Virus record (IMG/VR): IMGVR_UViG_3300000115_000083
Coordinates: 1 to 36,470 of that record
Strand: one strand, 5' to 3'
DNA: 36,470 nt
Origin: a virus
Shown here: positions 1-5,601 of the stretch, piece by piece
How positions within the stretch are numbered: position 1 is the stretch's first letter
Layout: each line of letters begins with the position of its first letter
Position numbers and translations under genes: made by a program
The notes under the pieces: generated by a model
The model's database searches: none
What the model was told of the DNA's origin: nothing
What the model saw: the letters and a program-made list of their open reading frames with translations, nothing else

Positions 1-2
1 TG

Positions 3-107
3 GGAGGACTATTTGGAATGATGATGTCATTCTATTTAGCACTTTGTTTTATACAATGGGTTAGTGATTTTGTAGAGGAAAGAAAATGGGAGGGTCTATG
101 GGACTGA
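3..107 (+). CDS. C-terminal end of a small membrane protein (5' partial)
   Basis: An open frame enters from the left edge and ends at TGA 105-107, giving 34 residues. The visible part is a single hydrophobic stretch (FGMMMSFYLALCFIQWV) followed by a charged tail DFVEERKWEGLWD, so it looks like the last transmembrane helix and short cytoplasmic end of a membrane protein. It overlaps the start of the next gene, which is the tight spacing seen through the window. No family can be named from this fragment. Confidence 0.5.
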   Translation, partial: GGLFGMMMSFYLALCFIQWVSDFVEERKWEGLWD

Positions 108-667
108 GAATAGGATTTGATTGTGATGGAGTCTTGCGAGATTTCATTCCAGATTTAATTGAAGGTATCAAGACAACGCATCCAGAACATGCAGATAAAA
201 TACTTGAACCTGAATCTTGGGATTGGGAACAATGGTTACCATTTTGGACTGAAGCAGAAACTGAGAAATATGTTTTCGAGGATAATTATTTAGATTACTT
301 TGGACCTGTATGTTCTCCTATCAAGTCATCAGTTGATGATTGGAAAAAATTAAAGGCTTGGGCAATATTAAACGACCACGAATTAGTTTTAGTATCTGCT
401 CAAAGACCACATTGCGAAGAACCAACAACTGCTTGGTTAAAAAAATATGGATTTGATTTTGATGAAATTCATTATACAAAACATAAATGGTCAATTGATG
501 TTGATGTATTGATTGATGACTCACCAGAGAAGTTAGAGCAATTTGCTGCAAGGAGTGTGAACTATGGCACTGCTATATGTTATAAACAATCTTGGAACAA
601 AGTATGTCAAGATGACTATATCTGTATAGACAGGTTGTCAGATGTTATGACAAAAGTATTCGGTTAG
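86..667 (+). CDS. HAD-superfamily 5'(3')-deoxyribonucleotidase-like protein
   Basis: This HAD-fold phosphatase resembles 5'-nucleotidases (NT5C type) that remove phosphate from (deoxy)nucleoside monophosphates; in a phage it would act in nucleotide turnover. Visible motifs: motif I FDCDGVLRD near the N terminus (nucleophile and acid/base Asp), motif II LVSAQ (Ser), a Lys in KHKW for motif III, and motif IV DVLIDDSP with the Mg-binding Asp pair. The 193-aa length fits. Two starts are possible: ATG 86, with AGAGGAA at a good distance, and ATG 98, behind GGGAGG and closer to the usual family N terminus (MGLRIGFD). The longer is given. Substrate is inferred from the family only. Confidence 0.8.
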   Translation: MGGSMGLRIGFDCDGVLRDFIPDLIEGIKTTHPEHADKILEPESWDWEQWLPFWTEAETEKYVFEDNYLDYFGPVCSPIKSSVDDWKKLKAWAILNDHELVLVSAQRPHCEEPTTAWLKKYGFDFDEIHYTKHKWSIDVDVLIDDSPEKLEQFAARSVNYGTAICYKQSWNKVCQDDYICIDRLSDVMTKVFG

Positions 668-738
668 CAAGGCTAGTACGGTTTTTGTACTATATATAGT
701 ATAAGTAATTATTTAATAACAAACTAGGAGAAAAAAAT
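668..738 (+). promoter_or_regulatory. Intergenic stretch with small hairpin and 14-bp palindrome
   Basis: Between the nucleotidase and hsp20 genes lies TAGTAC (674-679) that can pair with GTACTA (687-692) around a G/T-rich loop. It runs into a perfect 14-bp palindrome TACTATATATAGTA (688-701). The palindrome could be an operator or promoter core for hsp20. The hairpin has no T-tract after it, so it is a poor terminator. No exact copy of the phage late-type motif is present here. Function is inference. Confidence 0.3.
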
Positions 739-1080
739 ATGTTACTAACAACTAACTTAATAGATAATTTTTTTGATGATAGTTTCGCAATCAGAAAAAT
801 GAATAAAATAAATTATACAGATGATGTCACTCACGATGAAAATGGTGCTACGATAAAATTAAAAGTACCAGGCTTCAATAAAAAATCAATTGACATATCT
901 GTTGATTCTGAAACATTAACCATCGAAGGAAAAACAGATGATGATTCTTTTACAAAAAGATTTTCAGTTGATAATAAATTTGACTTCGATTCAATTGATG
1001 CAAAAGTTGTAGATGGATTGTTAACTTTAACATTACCTTATACTGCTGATGTCAAACCAAGAAAAATAAAAGTTAACTAA
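739..1080 (+). CDS. hsp20: Small heat-shock protein (Hsp20/alpha-crystallin family)
   Basis: This is an ATP-independent holdase chaperone that keeps unfolding proteins soluble. Of 113 residues, about 30-113 form the alpha-crystallin domain: IKLKVPGFNKKSIDISVD is the characteristic opening, followed by LTIEGK and the closing GLLTLTLPY. The C-terminal tail KPRKIKVN carries the I-x-V anchor used for oligomer assembly. The N-terminal arm is short. AGGAG stands 8 nt before ATG 739. Phage-borne hsp20 genes are common in marine T4-like phages and are thought to help virion assembly or protect host functions; that role is inferred. The next gene starts on its stop codon (TAATG). Confidence 0.93.
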   Translation: MLLTTNLIDNFFDDSFAIRKMNKINYTDDVTHDENGATIKLKVPGFNKKSIDISVDSETLTIEGKTDDDSFTKRFSVDNKFDFDSIDAKVVDGLLTLTLPYTADVKPRKIKVN

Positions 1081-1262
1081 TGATTGAGTTAATAGATTTC
1101 CAAAATAAAAAATGGGTCGTCAAAACTAAACTGGAAGGACACAAGGTTGAGGACCATACTAAGTTAAAGGGAATCTATGGCTGTGATTTAGTTTTAAAAA
1201 ACAATCAAGATATATTTTTTATACTCGATGAAGTTATAGATGTGGAGTTTGAAGATATATAA
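1080..1262 (+). CDS. Small hypothetical protein, coupled to hsp20
   Basis: A 60-residue acidic protein (starting MIELIDFQNKKWVVK) with no recognised domain. Alternating hydrophobic and charged residues (DLVLKNNQDIFFILDEV) suggest a small beta-rich fold. Its ATG overlaps the hsp20 stop (TAATG), so translation is probably coupled and the two likely belong to one transcript that ends at the terminator at about 1297. Function unknown. Confidence 0.6.
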   Translation: MIELIDFQNKKWVVKTKLEGHKVEDHTKLKGIYGCDLVLKNNQDIFFILDEVIDVEFEDI

Positions 1263-1265
1263 ATA
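1258..1265 (+). promoter_or_regulatory. TATAAATA box (T4 late promoter-like)
   Basis: TATAAATA matches the T4 late promoter consensus and sits across the stop codon of the preceding gene, in a 12-base context (ATATAAATAGGT) repeated exactly at the other TATAAATA site near 4318. Here the terminator at 1297 follows within about 40 bases, so a transcript would be very short, or the match is fortuitous in AT-rich DNA. Right after it the 9-mer AATAGGTTA occurs twice (1262-1270, 1274-1282). Confidence 0.3.
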
Positions 1266-1296
1266 GGTTACATAATAGGTTATATTATCTCTATCT

Positions 1297-1329
1297 AAAA
1301 AAAGGTTCTGTTTATTCAGGACCTTTTTT
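1297..1329 (+). terminator. Rho-independent terminator after hsp20 operon
   Basis: GGTTCTG (1304-1310) pairs with CAGGACC (1317-1323) with one G-T wobble and a 6-base loop TTTATT. The stem is extended by an A-run upstream and T6 (1324-1329) downstream. This closes the hsp20/60-aa unit before the next promoter motif at 1331. Confidence 0.85.
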
Positions 1330-1330
1330 G

Positions 1331-1345
1331 TATTTATATATATAA
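1331..1345 (+). promoter_or_regulatory. Phage late-type promoter motif
   Basis: TATTTATATATATAA ends 17 nt before ATG 1363 and directly follows the terminator. It is a variant of the repeated ATATTTATATA(T/C)(A/G)AA element found at 1784, 3787, 4177, 5558, 9405, 11705, 26748 and 34865. Confidence 0.5.
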
Positions 1346-1362
1346 CCAACTGGAGACTTCAA

Positions 1363-1521
1363 ATGACTGAAGAAAGAAAAGAAGCGATTCGTTACACAGC
1401 TTGGTTAAATCTATTCATTGGTATTTATAATCTTCATTTATACAATCAAGGTGATTGGTGGTTTAACTTAGTTATCGGTACACTCAACATAGGTGTTTGG
1501 GTATTTTTTAGAAAAATTTAA
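1363..1521 (+). CDS. Small two-helix membrane protein
   Basis: A 52-residue protein beginning MTEERKEAIRYTAWLNLF, with two hydrophobic stretches around LNLFIGIYNLHLY and FNLVIGTLNIGVWVFF, rich in Trp and Tyr, and a positive end RKI. CTGGAG stands 7 nt before the ATG, behind its own promoter motif. It probably lies in the host inner membrane. Function unknown. Confidence 0.7.
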   Translation: MTEERKEAIRYTAWLNLFIGIYNLHLYNQGDWWFNLVIGTLNIGVWVFFRKI

Positions 1522-1532
1522 CGGAGAAATAA

Positions 1533-1766
1533 ATTGGGAACGAAGATTTAATTACAATAGTATTAGCCTTTTCAATCGGCTTTATTCAAAACAACACAGG
1601 ACCACAACCTTATCATTACCAAGACACTATAGTAGTAGTTGATAAAAAATATCAATGCCCAAAACATTGTGCAGTATCTCACTATCACTCTGTTTTTTAT
1701 GAGGGTTACGGAATGACAATCGATAAAAATAATCTCGGAAAAAAAGTAAAAAAGAAAAATAATTAA
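1533..1766 (+). CDS. Small secreted/anchored protein with apparent ATT start
   Basis: A 77-codon frame runs from ATT 1533 to TAA 1764-1766. It has no ATG, GTG or TTG that could serve as start near its beginning: an in-frame TAA (1530-1532) lies directly before ATT, and GGAG (1523-1526) stands 6 nt upstream. The TTG at 1534 is in another frame and stops after five codons. The product starts with a hydrophobic helix (LITIVLAFSIGFI), continues with KYQCPKHCAVSHYHS (two Cys, several His, possibly metal-binding), and ends in a Lys-rich tail. Codon content and position fit a real gene. Start by ATT, as in infC, is inferred; a sequencing error or decayed start is the alternative. Confidence 0.55.
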   Translation: MGNEDLITIVLAFSIGFIQNNTGPQPYHYQDTIVVVDKKYQCPKHCAVSHYHSVFYEGYGMTIDKNNLGKKVKKKNN

Positions 1767-1783
1767 ATTTTTTGTGTTTATAT

Positions 1784-1797
1784 ATATTTATATACAA
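1784..1797 (+). promoter_or_regulatory. Phage late-type promoter motif
   Basis: ATATTTATATACAA ends 18 nt before ATG 1816. It has the same core and nearly the same distance as the sites at 1331 and 3787. Confidence 0.5.
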
Positions 1798-1815
1798 ATC
1801 ACATAGGAGATAGTT

Positions 1816-2646
1816 ATGGCAAAAGCAAGTAAAAAGATAATACAAAAGCATGAGCAAATGTTTTATCCTACGGTTAGAGTTAGGACAAAAAAGGCTGGTG
1901 GAAGTGGTACGGTTGTGTATTCAGAAAAACATAAAGGTGAAGTTTACACATATGTAATAACTAACCACCATGTCATCTCTGATAGTGTAAAGATTGAAAA
2001 AAAATGGGACCCTGTTCATAAAAGAAAAATGGACAAAGAGAAATTAGATACGGTGCATGTAGAATTTTTTAGATACAATAACTACTCTCACACCGTAGGT
2101 TCTTTCGCAGTTGAAGCAGATATTGTTGCATATTCTGAAGTAGAAGGTGGGCAAGATTGGGCTCTACTTAGAGTTAGGGATAAAGAGAATAAAGCTGATT
2201 GGGTAGCAAATTTATTTCCATTAAAAGACTTAGACAATGTTCATATCTTTGACCAAACATATGCAGTAGGTGCATCATTAGGTCACCCTCCAGTTGCATC
2301 TGAAGGAATGATAACTTATATGGATGATGAAATTGATTCTTATAAATATTGGATGTCTTCAGCTCCAACTATCTTTGGTAATTCAGGTGGTGCAGTTTAC
2401 AGGTGGTCTGGTGCAAGGAAACAATATGAGTATATTGGTGTACCATCACGAATATCAATTCAACCAATGGGATTCTCAGCTGATGCAATAACTCATATGG
2501 GCTATTTTATTCCTATCGACAGAGTTTATAAATTGTTAGAGGAAAATAATTATCAATTTATATATGATGCAGAATTTACGATAGAAGATTGTGAAGATGC
2601 TAGAGAAGGTAAACCAAAATCAAAAGATGAGGACGAAGAAAAATAA
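1816..2646 (+). CDS. Trypsin-like serine protease (S1/HtrA-type fold)
   Basis: A 276-aa serine endopeptidase of the chymotrypsin/HtrA fold without a PDZ domain. The catalytic triad is readable: His52 in TNHHVIS, Asp114 in GQDWALLRV, Ser190 in GNSGGAV. An oxyanion/substrate strand region follows (FIPIDRVYKLL). No signal peptide is seen, so it acts in the cytoplasm or in the virion. The C-terminal 20 residues are highly charged (KSKDEDEEK). It has its own late-type promoter motif and AGGAG. T4-like phages mature heads with a gp21 protease of a different fold; whether this enzyme processes virion proteins or host targets cannot be told here. Confidence 0.85.
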   Translation: MAKASKKIIQKHEQMFYPTVRVRTKKAGGSGTVVYSEKHKGEVYTYVITNHHVISDSVKIEKKWDPVHKRKMDKEKLDTVHVEFFRYNNYSHTVGSFAVEADIVAYSEVEGGQDWALLRVRDKENKADWVANLFPLKDLDNVHIFDQTYAVGASLGHPPVASEGMITYMDDEIDSYKYWMSSAPTIFGNSGGAVYRWSGARKQYEYIGVPSRISIQPMGFSADAITHMGYFIPIDRVYKLLEENNYQFIYDAEFTIEDCEDAREGKPKSKDEDEEK

Positions 2647-2654
2647 AATAAAGC

Positions 2655-2684
2655 TTGACTCATATAGGAAAAGCGTATTATATT
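2655..2684 (+). promoter_or_regulatory. Sigma70-like (early/middle) promoter
   Basis: TTGACT (2655-2660), an 18-nt spacer, then TATATT (2679-2684). The preceding bases AAGC make AAGCTTGACT, identical to the sites at 6481 and 35401, which also have 18-nt spacing. It drives the zinc-ribbon gene at 2700. Confidence 0.7.
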
Positions 2685-2699
2685 ATTAGGTGATAAAAT

Positions 2700-3113
2700 A
2701 TGACAAAGAAAATAAAAAGAAAATGGATGAGTTTTGTAGAAAAAGGCCAGAAATGGATGATTTGCAAAATTTGTCAATCTGAATATGTTGATGTTGATGA
2801 AGATACAGCTGCAGTTACTTGTTCTGATTGTGTACAACGAAGATGTTTAGCTTCAATGCCAATGGACCAGTTTTTCAAGTCAGTTAAACCTAAAACAGGT
2901 AGACCTCCTGGTTGGCATTTTATGAGTGAGTATGTTGACAAAAAAGGTAATGTGTTTCACAAAGGTAAAGAACAACCTGAATTAAAAGGAACTCTTAAAC
3001 CTACTAAAGTGAAACCACCAAAGAAAAGAAAGAAGTTAACAGCTGATGAAAAGTTATTTAAGAAAGCAGCTGATTATAAAAAAAGATTAAAAGCTAAAAG
3101 GAATAATAAATGA
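2700..3113 (+). CDS. Zinc-ribbon protein with basic C terminus, unknown function
   Basis: A 137-residue protein with a four-Cys zinc-binding pattern: CKIC at about 22-25 and CSDC at 41-44. A middle part reads GRPPGWHFMSEYVDKKGNVF, and a strongly basic C-terminal third has runs of Lys (KPPKKRKKL). The layout suggests a nucleic-acid or RNA-polymerase-binding regulator, but no named family is recognised. AGGTGA stands 6 nt before the ATG. It lies behind a sigma70-like promoter rather than a late-type one, so it is probably expressed early. Its stop overlaps the deformylase start (ATGA). Confidence 0.7.
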   Translation: MTKKIKRKWMSFVEKGQKWMICKICQSEYVDVDEDTAAVTCSDCVQRRCLASMPMDQFFKSVKPKTGRPPGWHFMSEYVDKKGNVFHKGKEQPELKGTLKPTKVKPPKKRKKLTADEKLFKKAADYKKRLKAKRNNK

Positions 3114-3697
3114 TAATAAAAGATAAAAATAAATTAAATACTAAATGTAAAGAAGTTACTGATTTTGACGAAGCAGAAAAAATAGCAGCTGAGTTATTAC
3201 AGACATTGAAAGATTCAAAAACTGGAATAGGATTAGCAGCAAATCAAATAGGTTATGATAAAAGAATTTGTGTTATAAATGTTAAAGAACCACTTGTACT
3301 TATCAATCCAAAAATAATAGATAGGTCTAAAGAAACATTTGTATTTCAAGAAGGATGTTTATCCTTTCCAAACAAACAAGTAAAGACTAATAGAAATGTG
3401 TCTGTATCTGTAGAGTGTGATAATATGGATTCAACATTATTTTTTAATGCTGACTCTAATGATGTAGATGATGCCTTTGAGTGTGCTTGTATACAGCATG
3501 AAATAGACCATCTTGATGGTGTAACAATGTTTGACCGTCAATTAAAAGGTATTACTATAAAGAGACAAGGTAAAAAAATCGGAAGAAATGATAAAGTAAC
3601 TTTAACAAAAGGAACAGAATCTAAAGTATTAAAATACAAAAAGGTTCAACCAATGTTGGAGGATGGATGGACTTTATCAGAACAATCTCAGATTTAA
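3110..3697 (+). CDS. def: Peptide deformylase with C-terminal extension
   Basis: Removes the formyl group from the N-terminal fMet of new proteins. All three family motifs are present: GIGLAANQIG (39-48), EGCLS (81-85; Cys83 metal ligand) and QHEIDH (129-134; two His ligands and catalytic Glu). The core ends near residue 153. About 40 extra residues follow (KKIGRNDKVTLTKG ... DGWTLS), which are not part of ordinary deformylases. Phage deformylases are known from marine phages and are usually trimmed rather than extended. The gene overlaps the zinc-ribbon gene by ATGA and a small membrane gene at its 3' end. Confidence 0.93.
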   Translation: MIIKDKNKLNTKCKEVTDFDEAEKIAAELLQTLKDSKTGIGLAANQIGYDKRICVINVKEPLVLINPKIIDRSKETFVFQEGCLSFPNKQVKTNRNVSVSVECDNMDSTLFFNADSNDVDDAFECACIQHEIDHLDGVTMFDRQLKGITIKRQGKKIGRNDKVTLTKGTESKVLKYKKVQPMLEDGWTLSEQSQI

Positions 3698-3837
3698 TAT
3701 TCTTTTTCCTTTCATTAATATTTGTTTTTATATTGGGTGTATTATTATGTTTCATAATATTATCTCTTATTATCCAAGACAGCTTAATATTTATATATAA
3801 GAGAACTGGAGAATTATTATGGCGAAAGAAACAATGA
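3667..3837 (+). CDS. Small single-span membrane protein overlapping both neighbours
   Basis: A 56-residue frame begins at ATG 3667 inside the deformylase gene, behind a strong GGAGG (3658-3662), and ends at TGA 3835-3837 inside the next gene. The product begins MDFIRTISDLIFFFLSLIF, has a long hydrophobic stretch continuing through VFILGVLLCFIILSLII, and ends in a basic tail (YKRTGELLWRKKQ). That is a clean N-in/C-in or signal-anchor pattern unlikely to arise by chance in a shadow frame. It contains the late-type promoter of the next gene within its coding sequence. Confidence 0.6.
   Translation: MDFIRTISDLIFFFLSLIFVFILGVLLCFIILSLIIQDSLIFIYKRTGELLWRKKQ
3787..3800 (+). promoter_or_regulatory. 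Phage late-type promoter motif
   Basis: ATATTTATATATAA ends 18 nt before ATG 3819, with CTGGAG in between. It lies within the coding sequence of the small membrane gene at 3667. Confidence 0.55.
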
Positions 3838-4148
3838 AAGATAAGTTAGATAGTATGGATGCTAAAATAGAACACATTGAAGATATAAATGCTGATAATA
3901 GAGCATTAATTGTAAAGTTAGTTAAACAAAATAATGAAATAATAACTTTTCTCAGAAATTTAGAAATAGATGAAGTTAGAGACGATGTATACTATTCCCC
4001 GGAAGAAAATAAACATAGTGCAAAGTTAGAGCAAATTAAAGCTTTACTTGATGAGTTTAGAGAAAAGAATAAAGATTTAAAAGAGTTTGAAGAAGAAATG
4101 GAAAAACATAAAGATAAATTGACTCCAGGTCAAATTGGAGAATCTTAA
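3819..4148 (+). CDS. Coiled-coil protein, unknown function
   Basis: A 109-residue, highly charged protein made almost entirely of helix-forming residues: DKLDSMDAKIEHIEDI near the N terminus and LDEFREKNKDLKEFEEEMEK near the C terminus show heptad-like spacing of Leu/Ile. It is likely a soluble dimeric coiled coil. GGAG stands 8 nt before ATG, behind its own late-type motif. No family recognised; a scaffold or adaptor role would be a guess. Confidence 0.65.
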   Translation: MAKETMKDKLDSMDAKIEHIEDINADNRALIVKLVKQNNEIITFLRNLEIDEVRDDVYYSPEENKHSAKLEQIKALLDEFREKNKDLKEFEEEMEKHKDKLTPGQIGES

Positions 4149-4176
4149 AAAAACCACTGGTTTGCAAAATAATTTG

Positions 4177-4189
4177 ATATTTATATTAA
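4177..4189 (+). promoter_or_regulatory. Phage late-type promoter motif without a following gene
   Basis: ATATTTATATTAA is identical over 13 bases to the site at 5558 (before phoH). No coding frame follows it; instead the structured stretch 4222-4307 begins about 33 nt downstream. A weak hairpin AAACC-ACT-GGTTT (4151-4163) precedes it. Confidence 0.45.
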
Positions 4190-4221
4190 ATGGTTATAAG
4201 AAAAATTATATGAAGTACACT

Positions 4222-4309
4222 AAATCCACAAATAGAATCAGTCTTTGATTCTGTAAAATCTCGGTTAATACATTTGTTATTATTAATAGAGTTATGTCTG
4301 TGGATTTTT
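4222..4309 (+). ncRNA. Candidate structured RNA (three-way junction)
   Basis: The non-coding gap holds three nested inverted repeats that fit one fold. The outer 9-bp stem is AAATCCACA (4222-4230) with TGTGGATTT (4299-4307). Hairpin 1 is AGAATCA (4234-4240) with TGATTCT (4246-4252) and a 5-base loop. Hairpin 2 is CTC (4260-4262) with GAG (4289-4291), plus TTAATA (4265-4270) with TATTAA (4281-4286). The outer stem runs into T5, so the 3' end looks terminator-like. A late-type promoter motif lies about 35 nt upstream. It is not tRNA-like: there is no T-loop sequence. It may be a free small RNA; a complex terminator is the alternative. Confidence 0.45.
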
Positions 4310-4317
4310 GTACCTTA

Positions 4318-4325
4318 TATAAATA
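4318..4325 (+). promoter_or_regulatory. TATAAATA box (T4 late promoter-like)
   Basis: TATAAATA, the T4 late consensus, lies 46 nt before ATG 4372 in the context ATATAAATAGGT, shared with the site at 1258. It would begin the outer-membrane protein transcript. Confidence 0.5.
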
Positions 4326-4371
4326 GGTAAAACAAAACAACGAGTAAGTTAATAGTTAAGGAGAAAACTAA

Positions 4372-5214
4372 ATGAAGAACCTAAGTATGAAAACTCTAAT
4401 CACCTACTCAATCGCCTTGATGGGATTGTTCGGTATTGTTAGAGCTAACGAAGTAGTTACAGAGACTACACTACCTGTCGTGTCTGTGACTGGTGAATTA
4501 AGCACGGACATTACCTTTGGTGACGCTACAACTTTTATGAGTCCATATACTGGATTAATAATAAGTGGTGACGGATGGGTTGTAAGTACAAATCTAGCGA
4601 ATGATGGCGTTGAAATCGAAGAGGCTAAGTATTCTTGGTCTGTAGTAGATGGAATTACACTAACATTCGGTAGTCAAGCAGAACCATATGGATTAGCGTG
4701 GGGTCTACACAGACCTGCAACTAACTGGTTTGCTTCAACTCCAAGAGAACACACGATTTCAAATGGTGTGGGATTTGGATTGAACAAATGGGGTGTTGGA
4801 GCTGATTTCTTTTATGGTGGTAATGAAGTAGATGCTGATGCTCATTGGGCAACAAGAGTGTCTTATGGAATTACACTTGCTGGATTAGATTCCAAATTCG
4901 GACTATCATTAAATAGTGACGAAGCTCAACTTGTAGATGTTAGTTTAGGCAATAGTCTATTCACTACATCTCTTGAGTATGATTTGTCAAGTGAGGCAGA
5001 TGGTGCATATTGGATGAGAGGTGTTATAACACCACCTCAAGCTCAAGGTGCATTTCTACTTATCGGGTTTAATTCCGATGAAGTTGTGACATATGGAGTT
5101 GGGTATAAATGCTCAGATAGGATGAAAGTCGTATCAGAGTTCACATCTGGAACGGATTCAGATGGAAATGACATAGATAATGACTTTGCTATCAGAGCAA
5201 GTTATTCATTCTAA
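4372..5214 (+). CDS. Phage-encoded outer-membrane beta-barrel (porin-like) protein
   Basis: A 280-aa protein with a signal peptide at the N terminus (basic start, hydrophobic TLITYSIALMGLFGIV, likely cleavage after VRA near residue 25). The rest alternates Gly/aromatic/polar residues in strand-length blocks (YRVSYGITL-like turns such as WATRVSYGITLAGLDSKFGL) and ends in ASYSF. A terminal Phe is the classic outer-membrane insertion signal. It therefore probably goes to the host outer membrane as a porin-like barrel. AAGGAG stands 8 nt upstream. Codon use (CTA, ATC, ACC, GCC) is less AT-biased than in neighbours, hinting at separate origin. Function (receptor masking, permeability, nutrient uptake) is unknown. 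Confidence 0.75.
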   Translation: MKNLSMKTLITYSIALMGLFGIVRANEVVTETTLPVVSVTGELSTDITFGDATTFMSPYTGLIISGDGWVVSTNLANDGVEIEEAKYSWSVVDGITLTFGSQAEPYGLAWGLHRPATNWFASTPREHTISNGVGFGLNKWGVGADFFYGGNEVDADAHWATRVSYGITLAGLDSKFGLSLNSDEAQLVDVSLGNSLFTTSLEYDLSSEADGAYWMRGVITPPQAQGAFLLIGFNSDEVVTYGVGYKCSDRMKVVSEFTSGTDSDGNDIDNDFAIRASYSF

Positions 5215-5241
5215 TAAACAATAAACAACGGAGGATTAACA

Positions 5242-5472
5242 ATGAATGTTAAATCAATTTTCGGAACAATAGGTGATACACTAACAGGTTTATTCGGTGT
5301 ACTAACAGGTCTTGTAGGCGTAGCAATTATGTCTCAAGTAGTGTTTGGTACAGGCTGGATGGGCATGGATGTAGTTGGCAATATTTCAAATATCGTTAAC
5401 ACATTTCTAACTGGTGGTGTAACTGGATTGCTTACATTGATTGTTCTATTTTCATTAATAGACAATAAGTAA
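5242..5472 (+). CDS. Small two-helix membrane protein, holin-like size
   Basis: A 76-residue, Gly-rich hydrophobic protein with two membrane stretches, about 12-38 (TLTGLFGVLTGLVGVAIMSQ) and about 50-73 (LTGGVTGLLTLIVLFSLI). These are separated by a short loop, with a charged end DNK. It follows the barrel gene by 27 nt with GGAGG upstream, and the shared terminator at 5495 makes the two a two-gene unit. Size and topology would fit a holin or inner-membrane partner of the barrel, but no family match is recognised. Codon use resembles the barrel gene (many CTA). Confidence 0.65.
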   Translation: MNVKSIFGTIGDTLTGLFGVLTGLVGVAIMSQVVFGTGWMGMDVVGNISNIVNTFLTGGVTGLLTLIVLFSLIDNK

Positions 5473-5494
5473 GTGATTTAAGTCACAATAAATT

Positions 5495-5524
5495 ATGGGG
5501 TTGCTTCGGTAACCCCATTTTTTT
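5495..5524 (+). terminator. Strong rho-independent terminator with UUCG tetraloop
   Basis: ATGGGGTTGC (5495-5504), TTCG loop (5505-5508), GTAACCCCAT (5509-5518), then a T-run to 5524. The stem is 10 bp with one G-T wobble and an exceptionally stable C(UUCG)G cap. It closes the barrel/membrane-protein cassette. Confidence 0.93.
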
Positions 5525-5557
5525 AAATATTTTTTGATAGATTCCTAAGTATATATT

Positions 5558-5570
5558 ATATTTATATTAA
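5558..5570 (+). promoter_or_regulatory. Phage late-type promoter motif
   Basis: ATATTTATATTAA, identical to the site at 4177, lies 31 nt before the phoH ATG (5602) and just after the terminator at 5495. Confidence 0.5.
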
Positions 5571-5601
5571 ACCAACATAGGTTAATATAGGAGAGTTATT
5601 T

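Noticed and set aside
1331-1345. Late promoters on the minus strand (TATTTATA read as TATAAATA)
   Set aside because: No minus-strand gene is supported anywhere in the window and the elements are positioned before plus-strand starts, so plus-strand use is more likely.
1627-1857. 76-aa frame on the minus strand
   Set aside because: It lies opposite the ATT-started gene and the protease start, has no plausible ribosome site, and all supported genes are on the plus strand; it is a mirror of AT-rich coding sequence.
4222-4307. tRNA gene
   Set aside because: The arms are the wrong length, and there is no anticodon-arm/T-arm arrangement or T-loop sequence; it was kept only as a structured RNA candidate.
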